This document shows, in pieces, positions 30,987 to 40,249 of a stretch of DNA of 64,000 bases (positions within the stretch are counted from its first letter, which is position 1; every line of letters starts with the position of its first letter). The notes under the pieces are model-generated. The model saw nothing but the letters and a program-made list of their open reading frames with translations. It ran no database searches and was not told the origin of the DNA. A program made the translations under genes and the position numbers. The DNA is from Candidatus Peregrinibacteria bacterium (lineage in GTDB: Bacteria > Patescibacteriota > Gracilibacteria > UBA1369 > UBA12463): the NCBI GenBank assembly GCA_026395555.1, contig JAPLYO010000024.1, forward strand, positions 62,001 through 126,000, given 5' to 3'.

Positions 30987-31655
30987 ATGGTGGAACGAAT
31001 TGCTGCTAATATGAAGGATATGATTCTGGGTGGCCAGGATGGACTGGTAAATGTTCTCGGCGTTATTTTGGGTATTGCCGCGGCCACGAGCGATATGCGT
31101 ATTATCTTGGCGGGAGGCTTTGCGGCAACTTTTGCTGAGTCTATTTCTATGGCTGCAGTAGCCTATACCTCGACGATTGCCTCTGTTGATTATTATGAAA
31201 GCACGAAGAAGAATGAAGAGCGATCTATAGAGGAGAATCCCGAGATGGAAATCCAAAAGATTCGAGATGTGTATGCCGCAAGGGGATTCGAGGGTGATCT
31301 ACTTGATCAAATAGTTACAAAGATTACTTCCGATAAAACTCGCTGGGTTGAGGTCATGATGCTTGAGGAGTTGCGACTTTCTCCTGCAACCAAGAATGGG
31401 GCCCTTTGGTCTGCGCTCATTGTCGGTTTGTCAGCTATGGTTGGATCGTTTGTTCCGCTTGTTCCATTTTTCTTCTTTAGTGTTAAAGCAGGCGTTATCG
31501 TCTCTCTTATTGTTTCAAGCCTTGCTCTTTTTGGCGCCGGGGCTTTCAAGGCAAAAATTACCGTTGGCTACTGGCTCAAGAGCGGTATTCAGATGTTAGT
31601 CATCGGTCTCGTATCTGCACTTCTTGGATATTATATTGGTTATCTGTTTTCATAA
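30987..31655 (+). CDS. VIT1/CCC1-family iron or manganese transporter
   Basis: A 222-residue membrane protein of the vacuolar-iron-transporter-like family, which moves Fe2+ or Mn2+ out of the cytoplasm. The family start DMILGGQDGLVNVLGVILGI (first helix with the conserved GGQDGLVN) is followed by AAGGFAATFAESISMAA and an acidic cytoplasmic metal-binding section (about 70-130) with repeated glutamates (EERSIEENPEMEIQ). Three more helices follow. It is divergent from a metal P-type ATPase and 9 nt upstream of rsmE. Confidence 0.9.
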   Translation: MVERIAANMKDMILGGQDGLVNVLGVILGIAAATSDMRIILAGGFAATFAESISMAAVAYTSTIASVDYYESTKKNEERSIEENPEMEIQKIRDVYAARGFEGDLLDQIVTKITSDKTRWVEVMMLEELRLSPATKNGALWSALIVGLSAMVGSFVPLVPFFFFSVKAGVIVSLIVSSLALFGAGAFKAKITVGYWLKSGIQMLVIGLVSALLGYYIGYLFS

Positions 31656-31664
31656 TTTTCCTCT

Positions 31665-32387
31665 ATGCATCGGTTTTTATTACGAGAAGGTGATGTGGTT
31701 GATGACAAGGTTTTTGTTATTATTTCAGAGGAGCTTCGCAATCAGTGGACGAAAGTTTTGCGCTTCCGAATTGGCGAAAAGGTGATCCTTTTCCGTGATG
31801 ATGACAAGGAATATGTAGGTGAAATTACCTCGATTCTTCCGAAAATTATTCAGGGAAACGTTTTGAATGTATCCGAGCGCAAGACGGAACTTCCGGTGAA
31901 TATTATTGTGGCACAGAGTATTTTGAAAAATCCCGAAAAGCTTGAGTGGATTTTGCAGAAGGGGACAGAGCTTGGTATGAGCGATTTTTACCCTCTTATT
32001 ACGCATCGCACGGAGCGGCAATTTTTGCCGAAGTTTGAGCGCCTACAACGCATTTTAGTTGAAGCTACTGAGCAGTGCGGTCGATGCAAGGTTCCGGTAC
32101 TCCATGAGCCGATGAAATTTGAAGCTTTCCTGAAAACTAAAGTTACAAAAGATAGTCTCGTCCTTATTCCTCATACTATGGGAGGCAAGAAGATGAATGA
32201 GTTAAAGTTGATTGATGAAAAATCAATTGTTGTGTGTATTGGACCCGAGGGGGGATTTGATGAAAAGGAGGTTGAGGATGTTACGAAAGTTGGGGGTATA
32301 TCTGTTACGTTAGGAAAGCGAGTGTTGCGCTCTGAGACCGCCGCTATAGCTGCTGTCGCCATGTTGGCTGCACATATTGAGGTATGA
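31665..32387 (+). CDS. rsmE: 16S rRNA m3U1498 methyltransferase
   Basis: RsmE methylates U1498 in helix 44 of 16S rRNA. The 240-residue SPOUT methyltransferase has the N-terminal PUA-like part (MHRFLLREGDV, KVLRFRIGEKVILFRDDD) and the trefoil-knot part (QSILKNPEKLEWILQKGTELG, CIGPEGGFDEKEVE, VTLGKRVLRSETAAIAAVAM). All key loops are present. It ends with TGA, one of the stops that shows the standard code. Its substrate region in the local 16S gene is intact. Confidence 0.95.
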   Translation: MHRFLLREGDVVDDKVFVIISEELRNQWTKVLRFRIGEKVILFRDDDKEYVGEITSILPKIIQGNVLNVSERKTELPVNIIVAQSILKNPEKLEWILQKGTELGMSDFYPLITHRTERQFLPKFERLQRILVEATEQCGRCKVPVLHEPMKFEAFLKTKVTKDSLVLIPHTMGGKKMNELKLIDEKSIVVCIGPEGGFDEKEVEDVTKVGGISVTLGKRVLRSETAAIAAVAMLAAHIEV

Positions 32388-32475
32388 TTCGTTGGACATC
32401 AATTCACTTAAGGAGCTTTATTTCTAGTTGCATTTATCTCTCAAAACCTTTTTACTATTCGTGGTCAGATTTTGT

Positions 32476-32552
32476 GGGGACGTAGCTCAGTTGGCTAGAG
32501 CATCGTCATGGCATGACGGGGGTCGTGGGTTCAAGTCCCATCGTCTCCACCA
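32476..32552 (+). tRNA. tRNA-Ala (GGC)
   Basis: Acceptor GGGGACG/CGTCTCC with G3:U70; anticodon stem TCGTC/GACGG around ATGGCAT (anticodon GGC). CCA encoded. It is 88 nt after rsmE. Confidence 0.95.
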
Positions 32553-32605
32553 GAATTTTTCCAGAAGAAAAGAGTGATCCTGTTTTTTGGATCCATTACC
32601 AGTTT

Positions 32606-32681
32606 GGGGCTATAGCTCAGTTGGTAGAGCGTTCGGTTCGCAATCGAAAGGTCGAGAGTTCGAATCTCTTTAGCTCCACCA
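32606..32681 (+). tRNA. tRNA-Ala (CGC)
   Basis: Acceptor GGGGCTA/TAGCTCC with G3:U70; anticodon stem TTCGG/TCGAA around TTCGCAA (anticodon CGC). CCA encoded. It lies 53 nt after tRNA-Ala(GGC). Confidence 0.94.
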
Positions 32682-32714
32682 AGTATATTCTTCCTATGTA
32701 TATAGAGAGTGTAC

Positions 32715-33137
32715 TTACTCCTTTAATAATCTCAGCTCATCGATATTGATGGTATTTTTCACGGTGTCATAATATTCAACCTTGAACTGATCCCCGATGA
32801 TTTCGATGACTTTTGCGTTATATAAGGGTTCGCCTTTCCATTGCGCGATAATATTTGTTCCAACTTTTATATCATCCTTTGATGGTACGACATCTTTAAT
32901 GATACTTTCGCTCGTAAGACACTGCTGAGCCCCTCTATCATAGGTAACGTTATATCCCCCTGAACATGTTCCATCGATCTTTCCACTGTACCAGATGTTT
33001 TTTTCTCTCTGGGCAAAAACTCTCGTCCCGCCGGGAAGTCCAACAAAACGACTCATACCTCCTATAATAATGATAAGCCCGATAATACCTACTAAGGATC
33101 TTTTGGCCCATTTCTTATAATGCATCGAATTTTTCAT
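32715..33137 (-). CDS. Membrane-anchored protein with two Tudor-like domains
   Basis: A 140-residue protein with one N-terminal membrane helix (about 14-34, VGIIGLIIIIGGMSRFVGL). After it come two short repeats with the same pattern, a small beta-barrel of Tudor/agenet type: GTRVFAQREKNIWYSGKI then YNVTYDRG, and GTNIIAQWKGEPLYNAKVIE then FKVEYYDT. Such folds bind short modified peptides or nucleic acids, but here they would face outside the cytoplasm if the helix is a simple anchor, so ligand and role are unknown. It is flanked by tRNA genes. The domain call is from pattern alone. Confidence 0.65.
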   Translation of the reverse strand: MKNSMHYKKWAKRSLVGIIGLIIIIGGMSRFVGLPGGTRVFAQREKNIWYSGKIDGTCSGGYNVTYDRGAQQCLTSESIIKDVVPSKDDIKVGTNIIAQWKGEPLYNAKVIEIIGDQFKVEYYDTVKNTINIDELRLLKE

Positions 33138-33301
33138 GAGTAGAGGTGAGTTATAGAGAGCTGAAGTAGATGAACTTCTTCGTTATTATAGTGGGTAGCT
33201 ACTTCCAAGTCTAATTCTCGTTTGACTTACGGACGCTTTTTCTATAGCTTATTGCTTGCTTGGAAGCTGGTCTTTCTTCAGTAAAGACCTTCACAAGATA
33301 T

Positions 33302-33378
33302 GGGTGATTAGCTCAGGTGGTTAGAGCGCAGTCCTGATAAGACTGAGGTCCGTGGTTCAAGTCCACGATCACCCACCA
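33302..33378 (+). tRNA. tRNA-Ile (GAT)
   Basis: Acceptor GGGTGAT/ATCACCC; anticodon stem CAGTC/GACTG around CTGATAA (anticodon GAT). CCA encoded. In linked rRNA operons this tRNA usually lies between 16S and 23S; here it is 7 kb from 16S and 0.7 kb before 23S. Confidence 0.96.
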
Positions 33379-33385
33379 TGATAGT

Positions 33386-33628
33386 ATGAATAAACTCCTT
33401 TCCCTCCTCCTCGGTCTTCCCACTGCCATACTTCTCATCAAGTATCGTCGCAATGTGGGGGATTTTATCGGTCCGGTCGATTTTGCTGAAAAGTACCTTG
33501 GAAGCGGGGGAACCTACTCTTTGGTCATTATCATAGCTTTCGCCGTCTTTGTTCTCTCCCTTATGTACGCCTTCGGGACCTTTCAGGAAATTTTTGGTGG
33601 ACTCGCTACGCCATTTACCGGCGGCTGA
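33386..33628 (+). CDS. Small two-helix membrane protein
   Basis: An 80-residue protein starting 8 nt after the tRNA-Ile CCA. It has a short N-terminal hydrophobic helix (LLSLLLGLPTAILLI) and a second one (about 44-65, YSLVIIIAFAVFVLSLMYAF), with a charged loop KYRRNVGDFIGPVDFAEKYLG between. No family is recognised. The closeness to tRNA-Ile suggests joint transcription, with the coding part released when the tRNA is cut out, which would leave an essentially leaderless message. Confidence 0.7.
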   Translation: MNKLLSLLLGLPTAILLIKYRRNVGDFIGPVDFAEKYLGSGGTYSLVIIIAFAVFVLSLMYAFGTFQEIFGGLATPFTGG

Positions 33629-33690
33629 AGGGCCGTTTTCTAGCTTTAGCTAGCCCAATCTAGATTTATGAATGTTTTCTGAAAATTCTC

Positions 33691-33719
33691 TTGACGCCCT
33701 AGCTTCCCATCAGTAGTAT
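33691..33719 (+). promoter_or_regulatory. Promoter upstream of the 23S unit
   Basis: TTGACG (33691-33696), 17-nt spacer, TAGTAT (33714-33719). It is the best promoter in the 450 nt before 23S, but a strong terminator-like hairpin (33851-33876) lies between it and the 23S gene. Confidence 0.7.
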
Positions 33720-33725
33720 ACACCA

Positions 33726-33876
33726 GCACGTGACCCTAACTTCACGCATTGAAATTTTCTCTCCTTTCCTTGGCTTATAGGCCAACGCACAATCTTTTGT
33801 TCATACACCCTTCCGCTTAGATTCGGACACACAGGGATTATGGATAGGAGAGTGTGCGGAGACGCACACTTTTTTT
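33726..33876 (+). ncRNA. Candidate structured leader RNA or small RNA ending in a perfect terminator
   Basis: About 150 nt run from the predicted start of the promoter at 33691 to a perfect terminator: AGTGTGCG/CGCACACT with a GAGA loop, followed by seven T (33870-33876). Inside, CGTGA/TCACG (5' hairpin), TTGGC/GCCAA and TCCG/CGGA form small hairpins, and CTCTCCTTTCC (33759-33769) pairs with GGATAGGAGAG (33842-33852) at 10 of 11 positions, closing a multi-branched domain. The closing stem overlaps the terminator stem by two bases. No known RNA family is recognised. It may be an independent small RNA or an attenuator controlling 23S transcription. Confidence 0.55.
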
Positions 33877-34078
33877 GTCCCTTGAAAATTCGGATGATTA
33901 AAATGCAATCATGCAAATCAGTAAAATGTAATGCAATGAATGCAATTTCACAAATATATATACTATTAAACCTGGTATATATATGGATAAAACATACAAT
34001 AGTATACACTCATGTGTATGCGGTGATCTTTCTTTAGGAGGTAATTACCTTTGGTAATTGCTTGTTAGAGAGAAAAGA
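33875..34078 (+). repeat. Left arm of the long inverted repeat flanking 23S
   Basis: The 23S leader can pair with the 23S trailer in several blocks. Outer block 33875-33905 matches 37235-37265 (27 of 31 Watson-Crick plus two G-U). A middle block with TATATGGAT (about 33979) matches ATCCATATA (37227-37235), and CACTCATGTGTATGCGG (about 34007-34023) matches the CGCACACATATGAGCG region (about 37137). Inner block 34056-34078 matches 37075-37099 with a 2-nt bulge. This brings the two ends of the 23S precursor together. Confidence 0.8.
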
Positions 34079-34080
34079 TT

Positions 34081-37070
<2,990 letters not shown>

Positions 37071-37074
37071 ATAT

Positions 37075-37265
37075 TCTTTTCTCTTATTAACAAGCAATTA
37101 TTAGAGGTAATTCAAAATTACCAATCATAGTTGTTTCGCACACATATGAGCGTAGAACAAGAATTTCAGTTTTAAACTGTCTTGTTTGTCCAAGTAAAAT
37201 TGACATTCATTGACTTCTATTACTGATCCATATACGTTTTAATCATCCGAATTTCGAGGGGACAA
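37075..37265 (+). repeat. Right arm of the long inverted repeat flanking 23S
   Basis: Counterpart of 33875-34078. The inner block TCTTTTCTCTTATTAACAAG continues into CAATT (37075-37099); the outer block 37235-37265 contains TTTTAATCATCCGAATTT. The arm ends about 30 nt before 5S, so 5S is outside the paired region. Confidence 0.8.
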
Positions 37266-37295
37266 CAAATTGTTCCTTTTACAATAAGCGTCACC

Positions 37296-37413
37296 GTCTT
37301 GGTAACTCTAGAGAGTGGGGTACACCTGTTCCCATCCCGAACACAGCAGTTAAGCCGCTCTTCGCCGATGATACTCACGCACAGTCGTTGGGAAAGTAGG
37401 GCGTTACCAAGAC
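37296..37413 (+). rRNA. rrf: 5S ribosomal RNA
   Basis: About 118 nt; the ends GTCTTGGTAAC and GTTACCAAGAC pair as helix I. Internal landmarks are CACCTGTTCCCATCCCGAACACAG and AGTTAAGC. It follows 23S by about 225 nt, the spacer being mostly the 23S inverted-repeat arm. Confidence 0.97.
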
Positions 37414-37443
37414 AATGATTCTTATGTAGAAGAATAGAAATAA

Positions 37444-37471
37444 GGACTTTCGAAAGAAGGTTCTTTTTTTT
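37444..37471 (+). terminator. Terminator of the 23S-5S unit
   Basis: GGACTTTC/GAAGGTTC, 8 bp with G-U pairs and a GAAA tetraloop, followed by T7. Confidence 0.8.
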
Positions 37472-37712
37472 ATGTGCGCGACGACGGGGGGGGGGAGTCA
37501 GGTTTCTCTTCGTCGCCTGGATATTGGTAGTTAATACATTGTCCGAATTTACAGCAAAAAGACAGCATAATGGATACAGGTGCTAGGAGACCATGGCCTT
37601 GCTCTTTGAAATAAATCTGTGCCCGGGCACAAAGCTGAATTGATTTGACTAAAATGCTGTTTTTGTCTTGGCTTGTGGACGTCCAGAGATTTTAGCTTTG
37701 AAAATATAGAAA
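37472..37712. other. Gene-free region with a G10 tract between two look-alike terminators
   Basis: No coding region is supported. It holds a run of ten G (37486-37495), a perfect 14-bp palindrome TGTGCCCGGGCACA near 37620, and a T-rich end. The flanking terminators (37444 and 37713) share nearly the same sequence. A small non-coding transcript ending at 37742 is possible, but no good promoter is seen. Confidence 0.4.
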
Positions 37713-37742
37713 GAACTTTCTAAGAGGAGGTTCCTTTTTTAT
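37713..37742 (+). terminator. Second terminator, near-copy of the 5S terminator
   Basis: GAACTTTCT/AGGAGGTTC, 9 bp with G-U pairs and a 3-nt loop, followed by six T on the plus strand. It lies 3 nt from the stop of the minus-strand gene at 37745, so it may serve as a back-up to stop rRNA transcription running into that gene. Confidence 0.7.
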
Positions 37743-37744
37743 AT

Positions 37745-38314
37745 TTATTTTCCCTCCCACCGATCAAGGGCTTTTTCGATTTCGTCTTCCGGAGTACCCA
37801 TTCTGCGGAGCGTGTGTCCCAGTAATGTTCTTTGTTCGGCTATTTTGGAGGGAATCTCCCAGTCCGGTTTTGGTTTTTCTTCGCCCGGCGCATAGGCGTA
37901 TTTAGTTCTTATGGCTTCGCCCAGCTCAGGTCCTTTCTTTTTGGCATCTATTTCTGCCTGAATGGCATCAAGTACTTGCTGTATGTGTTTTATATTTACC
38001 TTTTGGAGGGCAATTGCACCCGCTTTTTTGGACTGCGCCTGTGGCTCATAATTGGTATCGTTTAGTATTCCGGCCGGATCTCCTGAATTACTTGAAAGGA
38101 GAAATACAGGAATTCCTTTTTGTGTCACTTCTTGAATGGCTCCATTTAAAGTCTCGGGTGTGGTGCCGGTTGCATAGGTGACGAGCACCATAGCTTTTAT
38201 CTCTTTCATGGAGGCTAGAGCAGTGAGGCTTTCCGGATTCATCCCCGGAGTAACCATGACGATAGATATATCTTGTTCCCTCTGTTTGTTTATGTTGATT
38301 TCGCTCATGTGCAA
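37745..38314 (-). CDS. Protein resembling an isolated L-asparaginase C-terminal domain
   Basis: The 189-residue protein matches the pattern of the second domain of type I L-asparaginases: IKAMVLVTYATGTTPETLNG, then GIPVFLLSSNSGDPAGILND, a KKAGAIALQ segment and a helix rich in Gln and Ile. The N-terminal asparaginase domain with the two catalytic threonines is missing, so hydrolase activity is unlikely unless a partner supplies it. The C-terminal 50 residues are an unrelated charged tail (IEKALDRWEGK). It lies 15 nt downstream of the VirB4 N-domain gene and is probably in the same operon with PrgI. The homology is judged from pattern only. Confidence 0.6.
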   Translation of the reverse strand: MHMSEININKQREQDISIVMVTPGMNPESLTALASMKEIKAMVLVTYATGTTPETLNGAIQEVTQKGIPVFLLSSNSGDPAGILNDTNYEPQAQSKKAGAIALQKVNIKHIQQVLDAIQAEIDAKKKGPELGEAIRTKYAYAPGEEKPKPDWEIPSKIAEQRTLLGHTLRRMGTPEDEIEKALDRWEGK

Positions 38315-38328
38315 ATAGAATGAAATTT

Positions 38329-39057
38329 CTACTCCTCCATTTTGTACTCCTTCGCGTCTTTCAGCTTTTCGTTGCGGCCGACGACTGGGTTGTAGGTTGC
38401 ATAGAAGAGCTCGACGAGTTCTTGAGTGTTGAGTTGGTGGACTTTGAGGCCGAGGTTTTCGAGGCCGGCCTGAATAGTGTTAACACGCTGAGATAAGCCT
38501 TTTCGGAGATTTTCGAATTCTTCTCGCTGCTGTTTGACCTGTCCATACATGTCTTTGCCGCGGAAAAGATCCATGAACTTTATGTTAAAAAGCGAATCGA
38601 GAATACCACCGCTTTTGGCTCGTGGGGGATCGAAGGGGATTATTACCAAGAAGTCCTTTTCCATAATATCGGCGTACTCGACGAGTTTGCCTACGAAGTC
38701 GATATACTCGTTCGTTTGTTTCTGAAGGAGGGGATTTGACTGTTCCTTGAGCTTCCCTTGTAGGTTCTCGATGTATTTATCGATGTCCATCTTGCGTGAG
38801 CGGACGACGATTTGGATAGGAAATTCCAGTGAGTTTAGGAACGCCTGATATCCAAAAGTAAGTGCATTTTGCTCCTCATCTGATTTGAGGTTGAAGTTGA
38901 GACTTGTTGTTCGAAGAATGGCACGTATGCCGCCATTTTTGAGAATGACCGTGTCGTCATGCATTTCGCTGAACGGAAGAAATATCTGTGTGCCGACCGC
39001 AGGATTTTTCTTCCCTTTGCTGTCGACGACGGTGTTTTTTGTTGTTGTCTCTGCCAT
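38329..39057 (-). CDS. VirB4/TraC N-terminal domain protein
   Basis: A 242-residue protein equal to the N-terminal, non-ATPase part of VirB4/TraC proteins: QIFLPFSEMHDDTVILKNGG, RAILRTTSLNFNLKSDEEQN, then SLEFPIQIVVRSRKMDIDKYI, typical of the TraC-like domain annotated beside PrgI proteins in CPR genomes. No Walker motifs are present. The C-terminal part is helical. It sits 26 nt downstream of the PrgI-like gene and upstream of the asparaginase-C-like gene, forming a three-gene minus-strand operon. The ATPase likely to work with it is encoded 35 kb away at 1010. Confidence 0.8.
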   Translation of the reverse strand: MAETTTKNTVVDSKGKKNPAVGTQIFLPFSEMHDDTVILKNGGIRAILRTTSLNFNLKSDEEQNALTFGYQAFLNSLEFPIQIVVRSRKMDIDKYIENLQGKLKEQSNPLLQKQTNEYIDFVGKLVEYADIMEKDFLVIIPFDPPRAKSGGILDSLFNIKFMDLFRGKDMYGQVKQQREEFENLRKGLSQRVNTIQAGLENLGLKVHQLNTQELVELFYATYNPVVGRNEKLKDAKEYKMEE

Positions 39058-39083
39058 AATATTGATTGGTATGAAATGACTTT

Positions 39084-39524
39084 TTATAGTTTTTTTGCGA
39101 TTCCTTTTGAGTCGAGAATACTTACGAGTGAGTCGAGTTTTTTGATGGTGTCTTCTTGTTTTTCTTTTTTCTGAGCCTGACTTTTTTCGGTAGAGGTAAT
39201 TTTTGGCTGCTCAATTGATCTTACTGGGTCTCCGGATCCCTTGATCCACGATCGTTGTCTTGGAAGGAAGAGGTAGGCCATTCCGCTAATGAGATACTGT
39301 GTGAATGATAGCTCGTGTACTTTTACGAATGCAAAAGCGATGGTGAGTGCAGCGAAGAAGAGCGTTGGTAGAAACCATACTTGCCACGTGTAGGTTCTTG
39401 AGAGGAAGGTGTAAATTCCGTACGTAATACCACCTCCGATCGCCGTAATGATGAGTTGTCTCATGGTGAGCGGTCCTACGATGGTGTCTTCACGCTGTAC
39501 GTCTTGTGGAATTTTGAACTGCAT
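39084..39524 (-). CDS. PrgI-family type IV secretion membrane protein
   Basis: A 146-residue protein with the PrgI/VirB3-like layout: MQFKIPQDVQREDTIVGPLT at the N-terminus, then two adjacent membrane helices (about 24-42 and 46-66), then a cytoplasmic Lys/Glu/Gln-rich tail. I start at the ATG at 39524 because the motif begins exactly there; the open frame extends 20 residues further. PrgI proteins form the inner-membrane platform with VirB4. It heads the operon that includes the VirB4 N-domain protein. Confidence 0.85.
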   Translation of the reverse strand: MQFKIPQDVQREDTIVGPLTMRQLIITAIGGGITYGIYTFLSRTYTWQVWFLPTLFFAALTIAFAFVKVHELSFTQYLISGMAYLFLPRQRSWIKGSGDPVRSIEQPKITSTEKSQAQKKEKQEDTIKKLDSLVSILDSKGIAKKL

Positions 39525-39608
39525 AGTTTTTGCTTTTTGTTTTATGCTTCGTTCAAGTATACCACAAAGCTGTGATTTCCTCAAGTACTTTGCTGCTCGT
39601 GGTATTAT

Positions 39609-40157
39609 TTATGCTGCTGCCTTTGTGGCTTTGGATTTCCCGACTAGAGTTATGGCTTGCTTGGCGAGCTGGGGAAGATTTTTTCCATCATCGCTTATTT
39701 TGGCAATTTCTTTCGGAGTGATGCCCATTTTGAGAGCTTCAGCTTTGATTTCTTCCAGATTCTTGGCAAATAGTCCGGCACTCATTTTATTTGCCTTGAA
39801 GAGATAGTCTGCTGCATCGCCGGCGACTGGAATAACGCCGATGGCAAAGTCGGCAACCTGGAGGGCAATTATTTTCAAGTAGCTCATCGCGCCGAGATCT
39901 GCACGTTTAGCTTCCGCTAAGAGGTATAGACCAGAGAGAATAGAGGAGGCGGCGTCGCCCTCGACCGGTAAAAGCCCAACTATCACATCAAGTCCAAAGG
40001 TGTCGAGGGCTGTCGCAACCACATCAACTCTTTCTGCTGAACTTTTTGCTTTTTTTAACCTTTCCAGAACTTCCTGCTGTTCGGGTGTTCGCATCGTTGT
40101 TTCATTCTCCTCTAACGTACCTTCGATTTCGGAACCTTGTTGATCGAGTGTTGACAT
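39609..40157 (-). CDS. DUF4112-like protein
   Basis: A 182-residue protein with the paired LLPVEGDAASSI and VIPVAGDAADYL motifs set in hydrophobic helices, as in the DUF4112 family of small membrane or membrane-associated proteins of unknown function. The N-terminal 35 residues are acidic and Gln/Glu-rich, the C-terminus is Lys/Ala-rich. It lies 85 nt upstream of PrgI on the same strand but with a clear gap. Nothing in the sequence indicates a catalytic site. Confidence 0.75.
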   Translation of the reverse strand: MSTLDQQGSEIEGTLEENETTMRTPEQQEVLERLKKAKSSAERVDVVATALDTFGLDVIVGLLPVEGDAASSILSGLYLLAEAKRADLGAMSYLKIIALQVADFAIGVIPVAGDAADYLFKANKMSAGLFAKNLEEIKAEALKMGITPKEIAKISDDGKNLPQLAKQAITLVGKSKATKAAA

Positions 40158-40249
40158 GTTTTTTTGTATTAATGAATACTTGTATTTTACAATAAAAACG
40201 CGTAAAAGTCAATTTATGCGCTATGTGTGTCGTGTATTGTTGGAGTTTG

